A stretch of DNA of 64,000 bases from Legionella steelei. GTDB taxonomy: Bacteria; Pseudomonadota; Gammaproteobacteria; Legionellales; Legionellaceae. How positions within the stretch are numbered: position 1 is the stretch's first letter; every line of letters starts with the position of its first letter. The translations under genes were made by a program, and so were the position numbers. Shown here piece after piece: positions 18,973 through 27,436 of this stretch. The DNA lies in assembly GCF_001468005.1 (NCBI RefSeq), contig NZ_LNYY01000005.1, positions 62,001 to 126,000 on the forward strand. Reading direction: 5' to 3'. The notes beneath the pieces are model-generated. The model saw only the letters and a program-made list of their open reading frames with translations. It was not told where the DNA came from and did not search any database.

Positions 18973-20256
18973 ATGCAAGAGTTGAAATTAAGTTCGAGTG
19001 AACGAAAAATTATTTTTCTTGCCTCTTTAGGTGGTGCTTTGGAGTTTTATGATTTTGTCATTTACGTTATTTTTGCACCAATAATCAGCCAGATTTTTTT
19101 TCCGGAAACTGACAAATTGGCGTCACTGATGAGTGTGTATGCTGTTTTTGCGATTGGCTATTTAATTCGTCCTTTAGGTGGGGTTGCTTTTAGTCATTTT
19201 GGGGACAAATACGGTCGCAAGAAAACGTTTGTTTTTTCAGTTATCCTAATGGCTGTTCCAACGGTTCTTATTGGGTTTTTACCTACTTATCAACACATAG
19301 GCATCTTTTCGAGTATCCTTTTGATTTTTTTACGCTTATTACAAGGATTATCGATTGGTGGAGAAATTCCAGGTGCATTAACGTTTACTTGTGAGCATGT
19401 CAATCCTCGTTCCCGAGCGCTTGCTTGTGGTGTTATCTTTTCTTTTCTTAATTTAGGTATTTTTCTAGGGGCTCTGATAAGTTTAATCTTAACGAATCAA
19501 CTTTCAAAAGCTCAATTATTAAGCTTTGGTTGGCGCATTCCGTTTATATTTGGCGGACTGCTGGGAATATTTAGTTTCTACATCCGTAAACGATTGGCTG
19601 AAAGCCCATTATTTCTTGCTTTTAAGAACTCATCCGAAAGTACGCGCGTGCCTTTTGTTGAAGCAATTACCTTGTATTGGCGAAAGATTTTGCAAGGCAT
19701 TGGGGTAACGTGTTTGGGTTCGGTCATGATTAATTTGTTATTCTTATATATGCCTACGTACCTTTCAACAATCCTTGCTTATCCAAAACAGCAAGCGACC
19801 TTATTTAATACGATTAATTTGGGTTTTTATTCCTTGTTATTGATATTTTTTTGCTGGTTTGCTGATCGAGTGGGCCGTAAGCTAGTTCTTTTAATCGGCG
19901 CAGTTGGGTTTATTTTATTAAGCCATTTTTTATTTATTATGTTATCCCAGCAAACTACATGGTCATTGACTACCTCTTTAGCTATTTTTGCTATTTTGAG
20001 TAGTTCCATTATGGTTTATCCCAGCTTACTGGTTGAGCTATTCCCTGTGTCAATTCGTTATACTGGGATTGCTATTTCTTATAATCTTGCATTTGCCTTT
20101 TTCGGAGGTTTAACTCCATTCATTGTTACTTATTTAATTGAGAAACTAAACAACAATCTTGCGCCGAGTTTTTATCTCATGCTGAGTGCAATGCTGTGTT
20201 TTATCGCCGTATTAACTATTAAAAAACTCTATGCAGAAAAGGAGGTTTTATCGTGA
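18973..20256 (+). CDS. MFS permease, metabolite:H+ symporter (ProP-like) family
   Basis: A 427-residue inner-membrane permease. The N-terminal GGALEFYDFVIY is the hallmark of the metabolite:proton symporter family (ProP, KgtP, ShiA), followed by the loop HFGDKYGRKKTF near residue 77, LQGLSIGGEIPGA near 130, and WFADRVGRK near 297. Substrates in this family are organic acids or betaines. Its stop overlaps the start of a secreted nucleoside hydrolase (GTGA), which suggests it may take up what that enzyme releases. This link is inference. Confidence 0.82.
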   Translation: MQELKLSSSERKIIFLASLGGALEFYDFVIYVIFAPIISQIFFPETDKLASLMSVYAVFAIGYLIRPLGGVAFSHFGDKYGRKKTFVFSVILMAVPTVLIGFLPTYQHIGIFSSILLIFLRLLQGLSIGGEIPGALTFTCEHVNPRSRALACGVIFSFLNLGIFLGALISLILTNQLSKAQLLSFGWRIPFIFGGLLGIFSFYIRKRLAESPLFLAFKNSSESTRVPFVEAITLYWRKILQGIGVTCLGSVMINLLFLYMPTYLSTILAYPKQQATLFNTINLGFYSLLLIFFCWFADRVGRKLVLLIGAVGFILLSHFLFIMLSQQTTWSLTTSLAIFAILSSSIMVYPSLLVELFPVSIRYTGIAISYNLAFAFFGGLTPFIVTYLIEKLNNNLAPSFYLMLSAMLCFIAVLTIKKLYAEKEVLS

Positions 20257-21263
20257 ATTGTGCAGTAAAAGCTTTTGTCTTATTCAGTTTGTTTTTGTGC
20301 TTGTCTCTGGCAAATGCGGTGAGGCCTTTTATTATTGATACGGATGTGGGGGTGGACGATGAATTGGCAATTCTTTATTTGTTAGCACAAAAAGATATTG
20401 ATGTTAAAGCGATTGCTGTAGTGGGCACCGGGGAGGCTCATTGTTCCGCCGGATTAAGAAATGTTGCTGGATTGTTGTCCTTGATGCATCATGAACACAT
20501 TCCACTGGCTTGTGGTCGTGAGACACCTATGGCTGGAACGCATCAATTTCCTGATTGGTTACGTAAACTCGCTGATAATTTAGTCGGGGCTGCTGATTTA
20601 TTGCCACAAGTTCAAGTAACATCTTCGCAGACTGCAATTCAATTGTTGGAGTCCACCTTAAAAAGCGCAAAAGAGCCTGTTGAGATTTTAGCGATTGGCC
20701 CTTTAACCAATCTGGGTGAGCTTGTGACCCAAATGCCAGAACTAAAAAATAAAATTAAAATGATTTATATCATGGGTGGGGCAGTGGATAGCCCTGGGAA
20801 CATAGTAGAGGTGGAGCCTTCAATTAAAAATAATACTGCAGAATGGAATATTTATGTTGATCCTTATGCTGCAGACAAAGTATTTCGTTCTGGAATCCCT
20901 ATCACCATGGTTGGCCTGGATGTGACCAATCAGGTTCCCGTAACCAAAGCTTTTTATCAGAAACTGAAACAAAACCAATCGAATCTCGCCAATCATTTTT
21001 TCTATGAATTGTTTCATCACAATGAGGCCGAAATATTTGAACACAAGTGGTATTTTTGGGATGTACTCTCGGCGGTAATTGCCTATGATGATTCAATTGT
21101 TCAATCCAGCAATAAAAAATTACGTGTTGTATTGAGCCCAGAAGAGCGGGCAGGGACTACAGTAGTGGATAATGAGGGTAACACGGTACGAGTATGTACT
21201 TCCGTAAATCAAGAACAATTTGAACATGTTTTAATGGATACACTAAAAAAGAAAATGTCCTGA
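20253..21263 (+). CDS. secreted nucleoside hydrolase
   Basis: Inosine-uridine-preferring nucleoside hydrolase family, 336 residues: cleaves ribonucleosides to base and ribose. A signal peptide (hydrophobic residues 5-20, cleavage about ANA22) places it in the periplasm or outside the cell; most family members are cytoplasmic. The calcium-binding N-terminal DTDVGVDDE (29-37) is intact and MIYIMGGAV is recognisable. GTG start at 20253 with GGAGG 7 bases upstream; overlaps the permease stop by four bases. Confidence 0.85.
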   Translation: MNCAVKAFVLFSLFLCLSLANAVRPFIIDTDVGVDDELAILYLLAQKDIDVKAIAVVGTGEAHCSAGLRNVAGLLSLMHHEHIPLACGRETPMAGTHQFPDWLRKLADNLVGAADLLPQVQVTSSQTAIQLLESTLKSAKEPVEILAIGPLTNLGELVTQMPELKNKIKMIYIMGGAVDSPGNIVEVEPSIKNNTAEWNIYVDPYAADKVFRSGIPITMVGLDVTNQVPVTKAFYQKLKQNQSNLANHFFYELFHHNEAEIFEHKWYFWDVLSAVIAYDDSIVQSSNKKLRVVLSPEERAGTTVVDNEGNTVRVCTSVNQEQFEHVLMDTLKKKMS

Positions 21264-21272
21264 TTGGTGATT

Positions 21273-21307
21273 GTAGCCTGGGTAAAACGTATCGAAACCC
21301 AGGCTAC
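21273..21307. repeat. GTAGCC...GGCTAC repeat, copy 6 (short)
   Basis: GTAGCCTGGGT and ACCCAGGCTAC arms with a 13-base loop. It lies 10 bases after the nucleoside hydrolase stop and 12 bases from the carbonic anhydrase stop on the other strand; a good bidirectional terminator candidate. Confidence 0.85.
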
Positions 21308-21318
21308 AAAACACTTTT

Positions 21319-22059
21319 TTAATTAGGGACAGAACGCTTTTCTTCAAAAAATTCTATCTTGCCTGTTTTGATGTCATGTAGTCCCGCCACAATTCCTATT
21401 TGTTTTTTACTAATTAACTCTTTGATTATTGGGCTTCTTTCTTGTATTTCTTTGACTACTCTCAAAGCATTCGCTTTAGCGATCGCATCAATTAATTTGG
21501 GTTCACTGCAATTCTTTGTTCCCTGTTCTTGCATACTCATTTGCACAACAGGCTTAATTTTGTCTAAAACATCGGTGAGATGTCCTAGCTGAACCCCATC
21601 ACATGCACCAGCAACGGCACCACATGACGTATGTGCCAAGACAACAATAAGACGAGAGCCCGCTGCTTTAGTGGCAAACTCCATACTGCCTAGAATGTCA
21701 TCATTGAGTACATTTCCGGCGACGCGTAAGGTAAATAAATCAGCTAAACCTTGATCAAAAAAGAATTCAGGAACACTACGTGAATCCATGCAATTAAGAA
21801 TTACTGCAAATGGGTATTGTCCATAAGAGGATTGATGTGCTTGCTTTAAATAATCTCTTGATATTTGGGTGTTGGTTAAAAAACGTTGATTTCCATCTTT
21901 TAAGCGTTGCAGCGCTTGTTTCGGGGTCATCTGTTGTTGCTTTGCTTGTGTTATTGTTTTACCTAAAACAGGTGCTTCTGGGGTATTTGAGTTTGCAAAG
22001 CTCGTGGAAGCACAACTAAAACCAAATATTAATATCAAAATTTTTGTCAGATGCTGCAT
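21319..22059 (-). CDS. beta-carbonic anhydrase, exported
   Basis: Zinc enzyme that interconverts CO2 and bicarbonate. The beta-class site is complete: C90, D92 and R94 in LNCMDSRSVPE, H143 and C146 in LAHTSCGAVAG. The N-terminus is a signal peptide (hydrophobic residues 6-16, likely cleavage near SFA22), so it acts in the periplasm. Length 246 fits. GGAG 8 bases before the ATG. Gene stands alone, converging on the nucleoside hydrolase. Confidence 0.9.
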   Translation of the reverse strand: MQHLTKILILIFGFSCASTSFANSNTPEAPVLGKTITQAKQQQMTPKQALQRLKDGNQRFLTNTQISRDYLKQAHQSSYGQYPFAVILNCMDSRSVPEFFFDQGLADLFTLRVAGNVLNDDILGSMEFATKAAGSRLIVVLAHTSCGAVAGACDGVQLGHLTDVLDKIKPVVQMSMQEQGTKNCSEPKLIDAIAKANALRVVKEIQERSPIIKELISKKQIGIVAGLHDIKTGKIEFFEEKRSVPN

Positions 22060-22160
22060 TGTAAATGCTCCATGTTAATTAGAAATTATCCCTTATTGAG
22101 AATAACTTAATTTTGCATAATGTACACGCTAAAAAGAGAAATAGCGGTTTTTGGGGAATC

Positions 22161-22195
22161 GTAGCCTGGGTTTTGCTTCGCTTCATCCAGGCTAC
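22161..22195. repeat. GTAGCC...GGCTAC repeat, copy 7 (short)
   Basis: GTAGCCTGGG...ATCCAGGCTAC hairpin with TTTTGCTTCGCTTC between. It ends 6 bases from the stop of the DUF2269 gene, so it is 3' of that gene. Confidence 0.8.
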
Positions 22196-22200
22196 ACTTT

Positions 22201-22671
22201 TTAAAAACCAGCAGGTTTATTGGTCATTAGGTAAAAAACAATAATCAGACTAATAAATGCTGGCCAACCTAAGCAAAACCAATATTTAAAATAGCGGAAG
22301 TAAATAGGGGGCAAGGGGGTATTTTTTTGTTCTGCCTCCGTGGCAAAATCGCGCATTTTAATCTGGAGATACACCACAGGAAACCAGCAAAACGCTGCGA
22401 TTAAATAGCCAATAATTGATCCCATCACCCATAAAGAAGTCCATGCATAGCCGGCTAAATAGACCATCCATAATCCCGTAACTGGTTGAATAAAACCAGA
22501 GGTTCCAGTAAAGATCCAATCGGCAAGCACAACATAGCGTGTTGTTGCTGCAATCACTTCAGTTTTACCAGTTCTATGTCCGTACAGCATGGTACAGGCA
22601 GTTCCTATACCCGTGCCAAAGAGAATAGTTGAACTGATAACATGAATAAATTTGAGCCAAAAATAGAGCAT
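22201..22671 (-). CDS. DUF2269 integral membrane protein
   Basis: A 156-residue inner-membrane protein with four hydrophobic segments. The N-terminal LKFIHVISSTILFGTGIGTA, with the conserved His, and ADWIFTGTSGFIQPVTG are typical of DUF2269. Function of the family is unknown. Its ATG overlaps the stop of the SDR-DoxX gene (TAATG), so the two are translated together; the partner also ends in a four-helix membrane domain. Confidence 0.8.
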   Translation of the reverse strand: MLYFWLKFIHVISSTILFGTGIGTACTMLYGHRTGKTEVIAATTRYVVLADWIFTGTSGFIQPVTGLWMVYLAGYAWTSLWVMGSIIGYLIAAFCWFPVVYLQIKMRDFATEAEQKNTPLPPIYFRYFKYWFCLGWPAFISLIIVFYLMTNKPAGF

Positions 22672-23969
22672 TATCGATCAGACTCCAGGGCTAAAGAAAT
22701 GCATATTGCAACCAAAAGTGGAATATTTTTCGCTAAAGGCGCAAACGGTTCAAACCATAAATTAGGAAGTTTCCACGTTAATAGAGCACTATAACCTAAA
22801 ATAATAAGGATTTGTAATAGGGTAATTTTTTTTAATTGATTGCTGAACAACACAGCCAAACCAATAACTGCATCAAGAATGCTCGCGCCATAAAATAAAA
22901 TCGGTTGCCAGAATGCGTTCACCCCAATTTGCGCCAAAAGTCCATAAGAGGCTGCTTTAGGGTAGAAAAACAGGCAACTGATTGCCGTAAATAACCAGAT
23001 AAATGCAATACTAAATTTTAAAATGGGTTTAAGAAAATAAAGTCGCGCATGCCAACGATCCTGAATGGAGCTGGGATGGCGATACATTCCCTCCGGAAAT
23101 GCTTGTGGTGTAAAACCAATTTTGTTTTGAAACGTTTGTGTTTCTTCCGAGCTTGTAATGCTGTTTTGCACAAGTAACTTATAAGAGTTCGTATTCAAGA
23201 CAGAGTATGGGATTAAATCGCCAATAAATGATGCAAGTCGGATAAGTGTTACAGGCACAAAACATAACCTTGATTTGGCAAAACCCAGCCAGGAGCGCAT
23301 GTGGGTTAGGATATTATTTAAGTTAATCTGTTTGGCACTTACAGCATGTAACAGCAAATTCTGTTCTGAAGGAAGCTCCATGAGTTTGATGATGGCTTTA
23401 GATAAGTCTTCAACATGAATGGGTTGAAATTCCTGTGTCCCGTGCCCCGGTACAGGGGTAATCCAAGGTAATCCACAAAGACCACGAAATAAAGAAGAAC
23501 CTCCATAAGAGCCGCGTCCATAAACCAATGAGGGGCGAAGAATAATTGATGGAATAGGGAGGGTTTGTAAATAGTCATCAGCCGCTTTTTTACTTTGAGC
23601 ATAAACTACATCGGATGTCTCAACACCAAGAGCAGAGATTTGTATAATCTTTTTTACTCCGACCTGGACGCATGCATCAAATAATGCTTTCGGCGTCTTA
23701 TAATGAATCGACCATATTATTTTATTATTTGGATGGTAGAGAATTCCTACACAATTGATTACCAGGTCAATCTGTTGTAAACGTTCTTTCCAGTGATTGA
23801 TGGATTGATCATGGATAAAATCACAGCGAATGACACGTGTTGTGGAGAATAGTTTTTGCGTAAACGCAACATCACGGACACAGCATGTAACGGCATGTCC
23901 GGCGGCAATGAGATCAGTTACAATGTGAGAGGCAATAAAACCTGATGCACCAGTGACCAATATATTCAT
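22671..23969 (-). CDS. SDR/NmrA-type NAD-binding protein fused to DoxX-like membrane domain
   Basis: 432 residues in two parts. Residues 1-290 are a Rossmann-fold extended SDR: TGASGFIAS at 6-14, a YAQSK catalytic-type motif near 123 and LRPSLVYGRG near 143. Residues 315-432 hold four membrane segments of the DoxX-like type. The SDR half is like NDUFA9-type epimerase homologues that bind quinone or lipid substrates. Likely acts at the inner membrane. AAGGG precedes the ATG. The downstream DUF2269 gene overlaps it. Confidence 0.8.
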   Translation of the reverse strand: MNILVTGASGFIASHIVTDLIAAGHAVTCCVRDVAFTQKLFSTTRVIRCDFIHDQSINHWKERLQQIDLVINCVGILYHPNNKIIWSIHYKTPKALFDACVQVGVKKIIQISALGVETSDVVYAQSKKAADDYLQTLPIPSIILRPSLVYGRGSYGGSSLFRGLCGLPWITPVPGHGTQEFQPIHVEDLSKAIIKLMELPSEQNLLLHAVSAKQINLNNILTHMRSWLGFAKSRLCFVPVTLIRLASFIGDLIPYSVLNTNSYKLLVQNSITSSEETQTFQNKIGFTPQAFPEGMYRHPSSIQDRWHARLYFLKPILKFSIAFIWLFTAISCLFFYPKAASYGLLAQIGVNAFWQPILFYGASILDAVIGLAVLFSNQLKKITLLQILIILGYSALLTWKLPNLWFEPFAPLAKNIPLLVAICISLALESDR

Positions 23970-24064
23970 TGCAGACCCTTAATCGTTTTTCTCTTGGCGT
24001 AATAATAAATTATCTGAGACTTTTTTTCAGCTGACATGCGTTTGAAAAATTAAGTCAAGAAATC

Positions 24065-24150
24065 CCTTCTCCCTAAAAGGGAGAAGGTGACTGCAGGGGC
24101 GAATGAGGGATGCCCTCGTTCCGACCCTCTCTCACGTGGGAGGGGGAGCT
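24065..24150. repeat. CCCTTCTCCC palindromic repeat
   Basis: CCTTCTCCCT (24065-24074) and AGGGAGAAGG (24078-24087) form a perfect ten-base hairpin, followed by GCGAATGAGGGATGCCC and a second hairpin-like CCCTCTC...GTGGGAGGG. The same module, differently arranged, occurs at 50840-50941. Confidence 0.75.
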
Positions 24151-24176
24151 TCTGGGAATTTGTAGAAGATTAGTGA

Positions 24177-24563
24177 TTAAGCCTCTTTTAATTGCGGATT
24201 CAAAGAGAAAATACGAATCCTATGCTGATCTGGATCAAGTGCTACAAAAGTATAACCAAAATCCATCATTGTTGGTTTTTGGGCAATTTGTATTCCTTGT
24301 TGTTGCCAAAGTGCATAAAGCTCATCAATTGCGCGATCATCTTGTACTTGCAGTGACAGCTCATTTCCCCCGCCAAGCAGGGTAGCATGGGGTTCAACAG
24401 AGTGTTTCGACCATAAACCAAGACGCATCCCTGATTTCAATACAAACATGACAAAAGTAGGTGATGAACCTATGGGTTGGCTCTTAAGTATTCCTTCGTA
24501 AAAAGGTGTACTTATTAGAGGATTATCGACGTAAAAAATTATTAAATTTGGATCAAGATGCAT
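24177..24563 (-). CDS. VOC (glyoxalase/bleomycin-resistance) superfamily protein
   Basis: A 128-residue protein with two beta-alpha-beta-beta-beta units: FYVDNPLISTPFYEGIL near the start, and the C-terminal TMMDFGYTFVALDPDQHRIRIF, whose DPDxHRIRIF is typical of VOC proteins related to phenazine or drug binding. It lacks a clear complete metal site, so it may bind rather than convert its ligand. AAGGAG 8 bases before the ATG. Monocistronic, ligand unknown. Confidence 0.78.
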   Translation of the reverse strand: MHLDPNLIIFYVDNPLISTPFYEGILKSQPIGSSPTFVMFVLKSGMRLGLWSKHSVEPHATLLGGGNELSLQVQDDRAIDELYALWQQQGIQIAQKPTMMDFGYTFVALDPDQHRIRIFSLNPQLKEA

Positions 24564-24743
24564 AATAAACTCCTTTTGATTTAACGGAGATAAGAGTTTA
24601 AAGGATCGTACTGACAGTTTTTGTCAGCAGTGATTGACTCCGATAATACAAGATATGGATAAGCAAAGTGATTGGTGTTTTAATATCGCCAAAGTGGCTC
24701 TGGCCAATAAGTAAAGACAGGAATATTTATAAGGAAGTTGATC

Positions 24744-25829
24744 ATGAATAAGTTTTACGTCGATCCTGATATCGCACAAGCCGCTACTTTACCTGCACAT
24801 TTTTATACGTCTTTGGAATGTTTCGAACAAGCAAAAGAAAAGATATTTGCCAGGACTTGGCAATTTTGCTGCAGTACAGAAAGCTTGCGGTTAGAGGGGC
24901 AACTGGTGCCTTTTACCTTATTGCCAGGATTGTTGGATGAACCTTTATTATTTGTGCGAGATGAACAAGACCGTTTTCGTTGTCTCAGTAATGTATGTAC
25001 TCATAGAGGGAATATCTTAATTGATGCACCATGTTCTGCCGAGAAAATTAAATGTTCCTACCATGGACGTAGATTTAATCTATGTGGTGAACTTCTGCAT
25101 ATGCCTGAATTTGAGAAGACCTGCAATTTTCCAACGGCGCAGGACAATTTGTCGCAGATCCCATTTGATTGTCTTGATCCCTTTCTTTTTGCTTCATTAG
25201 CGCCGCAAATATCTTTTAAGGATGTGTTTGTCGATATTAAGGAACGCCTTTTTTGGTTACCCATGGAAAAAATGCGTCTCGACAGCAATCGTTCACGTGA
25301 TTACTTAGTTAAAGCGCATTGGGCATTGTATTGTGAAAACTATCTCGAAGCATTACACATTCCCTTTGTCCATCATTCGTTAAGAAAAGTGATTGATTGT
25401 ACCACTTATACCACAGAACTTTATCGCTATTGTAATTTGCAATTGGCGCTAGCCAGTCCTGGTGAGGAAAGTTTTGATTTGCCTAAGGATTCCCCTGATT
25501 ATGGCAAACAAGTTGCTGCTTATTATTATTGGATTTTTCCAAATACCATGCTTAACTTTTATCCGTGGGGATGTTCTGTCAATGTAGTAAAGCCAATGGG
25601 ACCTGAATTAACTAAAGTTTCCTTCTTAACGTACGTTCTTGATGAATCTAAGCTAGGTAAAGGTGCTGGCGGTGATTTGGATAAAGTGGAACGTGAAGAC
25701 GAGGCAGTTGTCGAGTCAGTTCAACGAGGGATTCGTTCGCGTTTTTATGAGACGGGTCGCTTCTCTCCGACAAAAGAACAAGGAACTCATCATTTTCAGC
25801 GTCTACTTTGTGAATTCCTTAATGATTAA
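24744..25829 (+). CDS. Rieske non-haem iron oxygenase, alpha-subunit type
   Basis: Aromatic-ring-hydroxylating oxygenase family, 361 residues. The Rieske [2Fe-2S] cluster ligands are C85-x-H87 in NVCTHRGN and C104-x2-H107 in CSYHGRRF; the catalytic iron site is in ENYLEALHIPFVHH near residue 200. Members of this shorter group demethylate or hydroxylate quaternary amines and aromatic acids; the substrate is unknown. No reductase gene is adjacent. ATG 24744 preferred: AAGGAAG six bases upstream, whereas the TTG at 24738 overlaps that site. Confidence 0.85.
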   Translation: MNKFYVDPDIAQAATLPAHFYTSLECFEQAKEKIFARTWQFCCSTESLRLEGQLVPFTLLPGLLDEPLLFVRDEQDRFRCLSNVCTHRGNILIDAPCSAEKIKCSYHGRRFNLCGELLHMPEFEKTCNFPTAQDNLSQIPFDCLDPFLFASLAPQISFKDVFVDIKERLFWLPMEKMRLDSNRSRDYLVKAHWALYCENYLEALHIPFVHHSLRKVIDCTTYTTELYRYCNLQLALASPGEESFDLPKDSPDYGKQVAAYYYWIFPNTMLNFYPWGCSVNVVKPMGPELTKVSFLTYVLDESKLGKGAGGDLDKVEREDEAVVESVQRGIRSRFYETGRFSPTKEQGTHHFQRLLCEFLND

Positions 25830-25905
25830 TGGATTTTTAATGATTAATAGATAAACAATAGTGACTATTAACACCGGATGATTTTTCTCTGGAATCAAGG
25901 ATTGA

Positions 25906-27348
25906 ATGATGCACGAATTAGCTCAAGAGCCTGTGCTGAAACGAAAGCTCAATGCACGTATATTGGGAATGATCACCTTGGGTGGCTCTATTGGAACGGG
26001 TATTTTCTTAGCGAGTGGTAATGCTTTATCCGTGGCGGGGCCTGGTGGTACTTTGTTTGCCTATTTGATCATGGGAATCATGGTCTATTTCTTGATGGCT
26101 AGCCTTGGTGAAATGGCGGCATTCATGCCGACTAGTGGATCATTTTATGTTTATGCCGCGCGCTTTTTCGACCCATCTTTAGGGTATGCGCTGGGATGGA
26201 ATTATTGGTATAGCTGTGCCATTTATATCGCGTCAGAAATTTCTGCTTCTGCATTAATCATGCATTTTTGGTTTCCTGAGAGTTCATCATTACTTTGGTG
26301 TTCTGTTTTTCTCTTTTTGATTATTGGTTTTAATGCAATATCCACTAAAGCATTTGGTGAGATGGAGTATTGGCTTTCATTTATCAAAATTTTTGTCATT
26401 ATTTTATTTATTGTCACCGGTGTTTTCTTGGTTTTTGGTTTCACAGAGTACAAAGCAGGTGGTTTTCAAAATTGGCGCATTGGTGATGCTCCGTTTCATA
26501 GTGGATGGATTGGTATTCTTGGTGCTTTTGTCGCAGCAGGTTTTTCTTTTCAAGGTACTGAGTTAATTGGAGTTGCTGCAGGAGAGAGTGAACAGCCTGA
26601 GAAGACGGTTCCCAAGGCGATAAAAATGGTCTTTTGGCGTATTCTCATATTTTTCATTTTATCACTTTTTATTATCAGCCTGTTAATTCCCTATACTGCA
26701 TCACAATTGGTTAGCTCTGATGTGGTAACGAGTCCTTTTACCTTAGTGTTTCAACAATACAATAAAGCGTTTGCAGCAATGATTATGAACGTGGTCATTC
26801 TTATTGCGGTCATATCAACAGCAAATTCAAGTATGTATGTTGGTAGCAGAATGCTTTGGTATCTAGCTAAGGAAGGGCATGTTCCTCGAGTTTTTTCTGT
26901 TGTTAACCGAAGAGGAGTACCCATCTATGCTTTAGCTTTAACGAGTGCTATTGCTATGTTGGCTTTTTTATCTTCCATTTTTGGTAACGGTACGGTTTAT
27001 TTTTGGTTGCTCAATGCAACAAGTCTTTCCGGTTTTATTGCCTGGATGGGAATAGCAATAAGTCATTACCGCTTCCGCAAGGCTTATTTGCATCAAGGAA
27101 AAGATCCAGCCAAGCTTCCTTATTTAGCTAAGGGATATCCTTTTGGACCCTTGTTTGCTTTTGGTGTATGCATTATCGTGATTGGCGGACAAAATTATAC
27201 GGCCTTAATGGCAACTCCTATTGATTGGTATGGCTTGCTTATTTCTTATATTGGTGTGCCATTGTTTCTCATGCTCTGGATTGGAAATAAATGGATTAAA
27301 AAGACCAAAATGATTCCTTTGAGTGAGTGCCAGTTTCACTGCGAATAA
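25906..27348 (+). CDS. amino-acid permease (AAT family)
   Basis: A 480-residue inner-membrane APC-superfamily transporter with about 12 segments. The N-terminal MITLGGSIGTGIFLASG and SLGEMAAFMPTSGSFYVYA match the amino acid transporter (LysP/AroP/GabP) family, as do GTELIGVAAGESEQPEKTVPKA near residue 225 and the NSSMYVGSRMLWYLAKEG segment near 307. AAGGA precedes the ATG pair at 25906. Which amino acid is not decidable; Legionella uses amino acids as its main carbon source. Confidence 0.88.
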   Translation: MMHELAQEPVLKRKLNARILGMITLGGSIGTGIFLASGNALSVAGPGGTLFAYLIMGIMVYFLMASLGEMAAFMPTSGSFYVYAARFFDPSLGYALGWNYWYSCAIYIASEISASALIMHFWFPESSSLLWCSVFLFLIIGFNAISTKAFGEMEYWLSFIKIFVIILFIVTGVFLVFGFTEYKAGGFQNWRIGDAPFHSGWIGILGAFVAAGFSFQGTELIGVAAGESEQPEKTVPKAIKMVFWRILIFFILSLFIISLLIPYTASQLVSSDVVTSPFTLVFQQYNKAFAAMIMNVVILIAVISTANSSMYVGSRMLWYLAKEGHVPRVFSVVNRRGVPIYALALTSAIAMLAFLSSIFGNGTVYFWLLNATSLSGFIAWMGIAISHYRFRKAYLHQGKDPAKLPYLAKGYPFGPLFAFGVCIIVIGGQNYTALMATPIDWYGLLISYIGVPLFLMLWIGNKWIKKTKMIPLSECQFHCE

Positions 27349-27399
27349 GCGGTAATTGCTCAAGATAATGATTTACAAATTGCTTTGTGCAGCTTATAT

Positions 27400-27421
27400 T
27401 TGATTGATGTACATTAATCAA
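27400..27421 (+). promoter_or_regulatory. near-perfect palindrome before umuC, candidate operator
   Basis: TTGATTGATGT / ACATTAATCAA: 22 bases with one mismatched pair around a GT|AC centre. It ends 15 bases before the umuC ATG. It shares the TTGATT and AATCAA ends and the near-start position with the palindrome before umuD at 17272-17294. Confidence 0.5.
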
Positions 27422-27436
27422 AAAGTGACCTAAATC

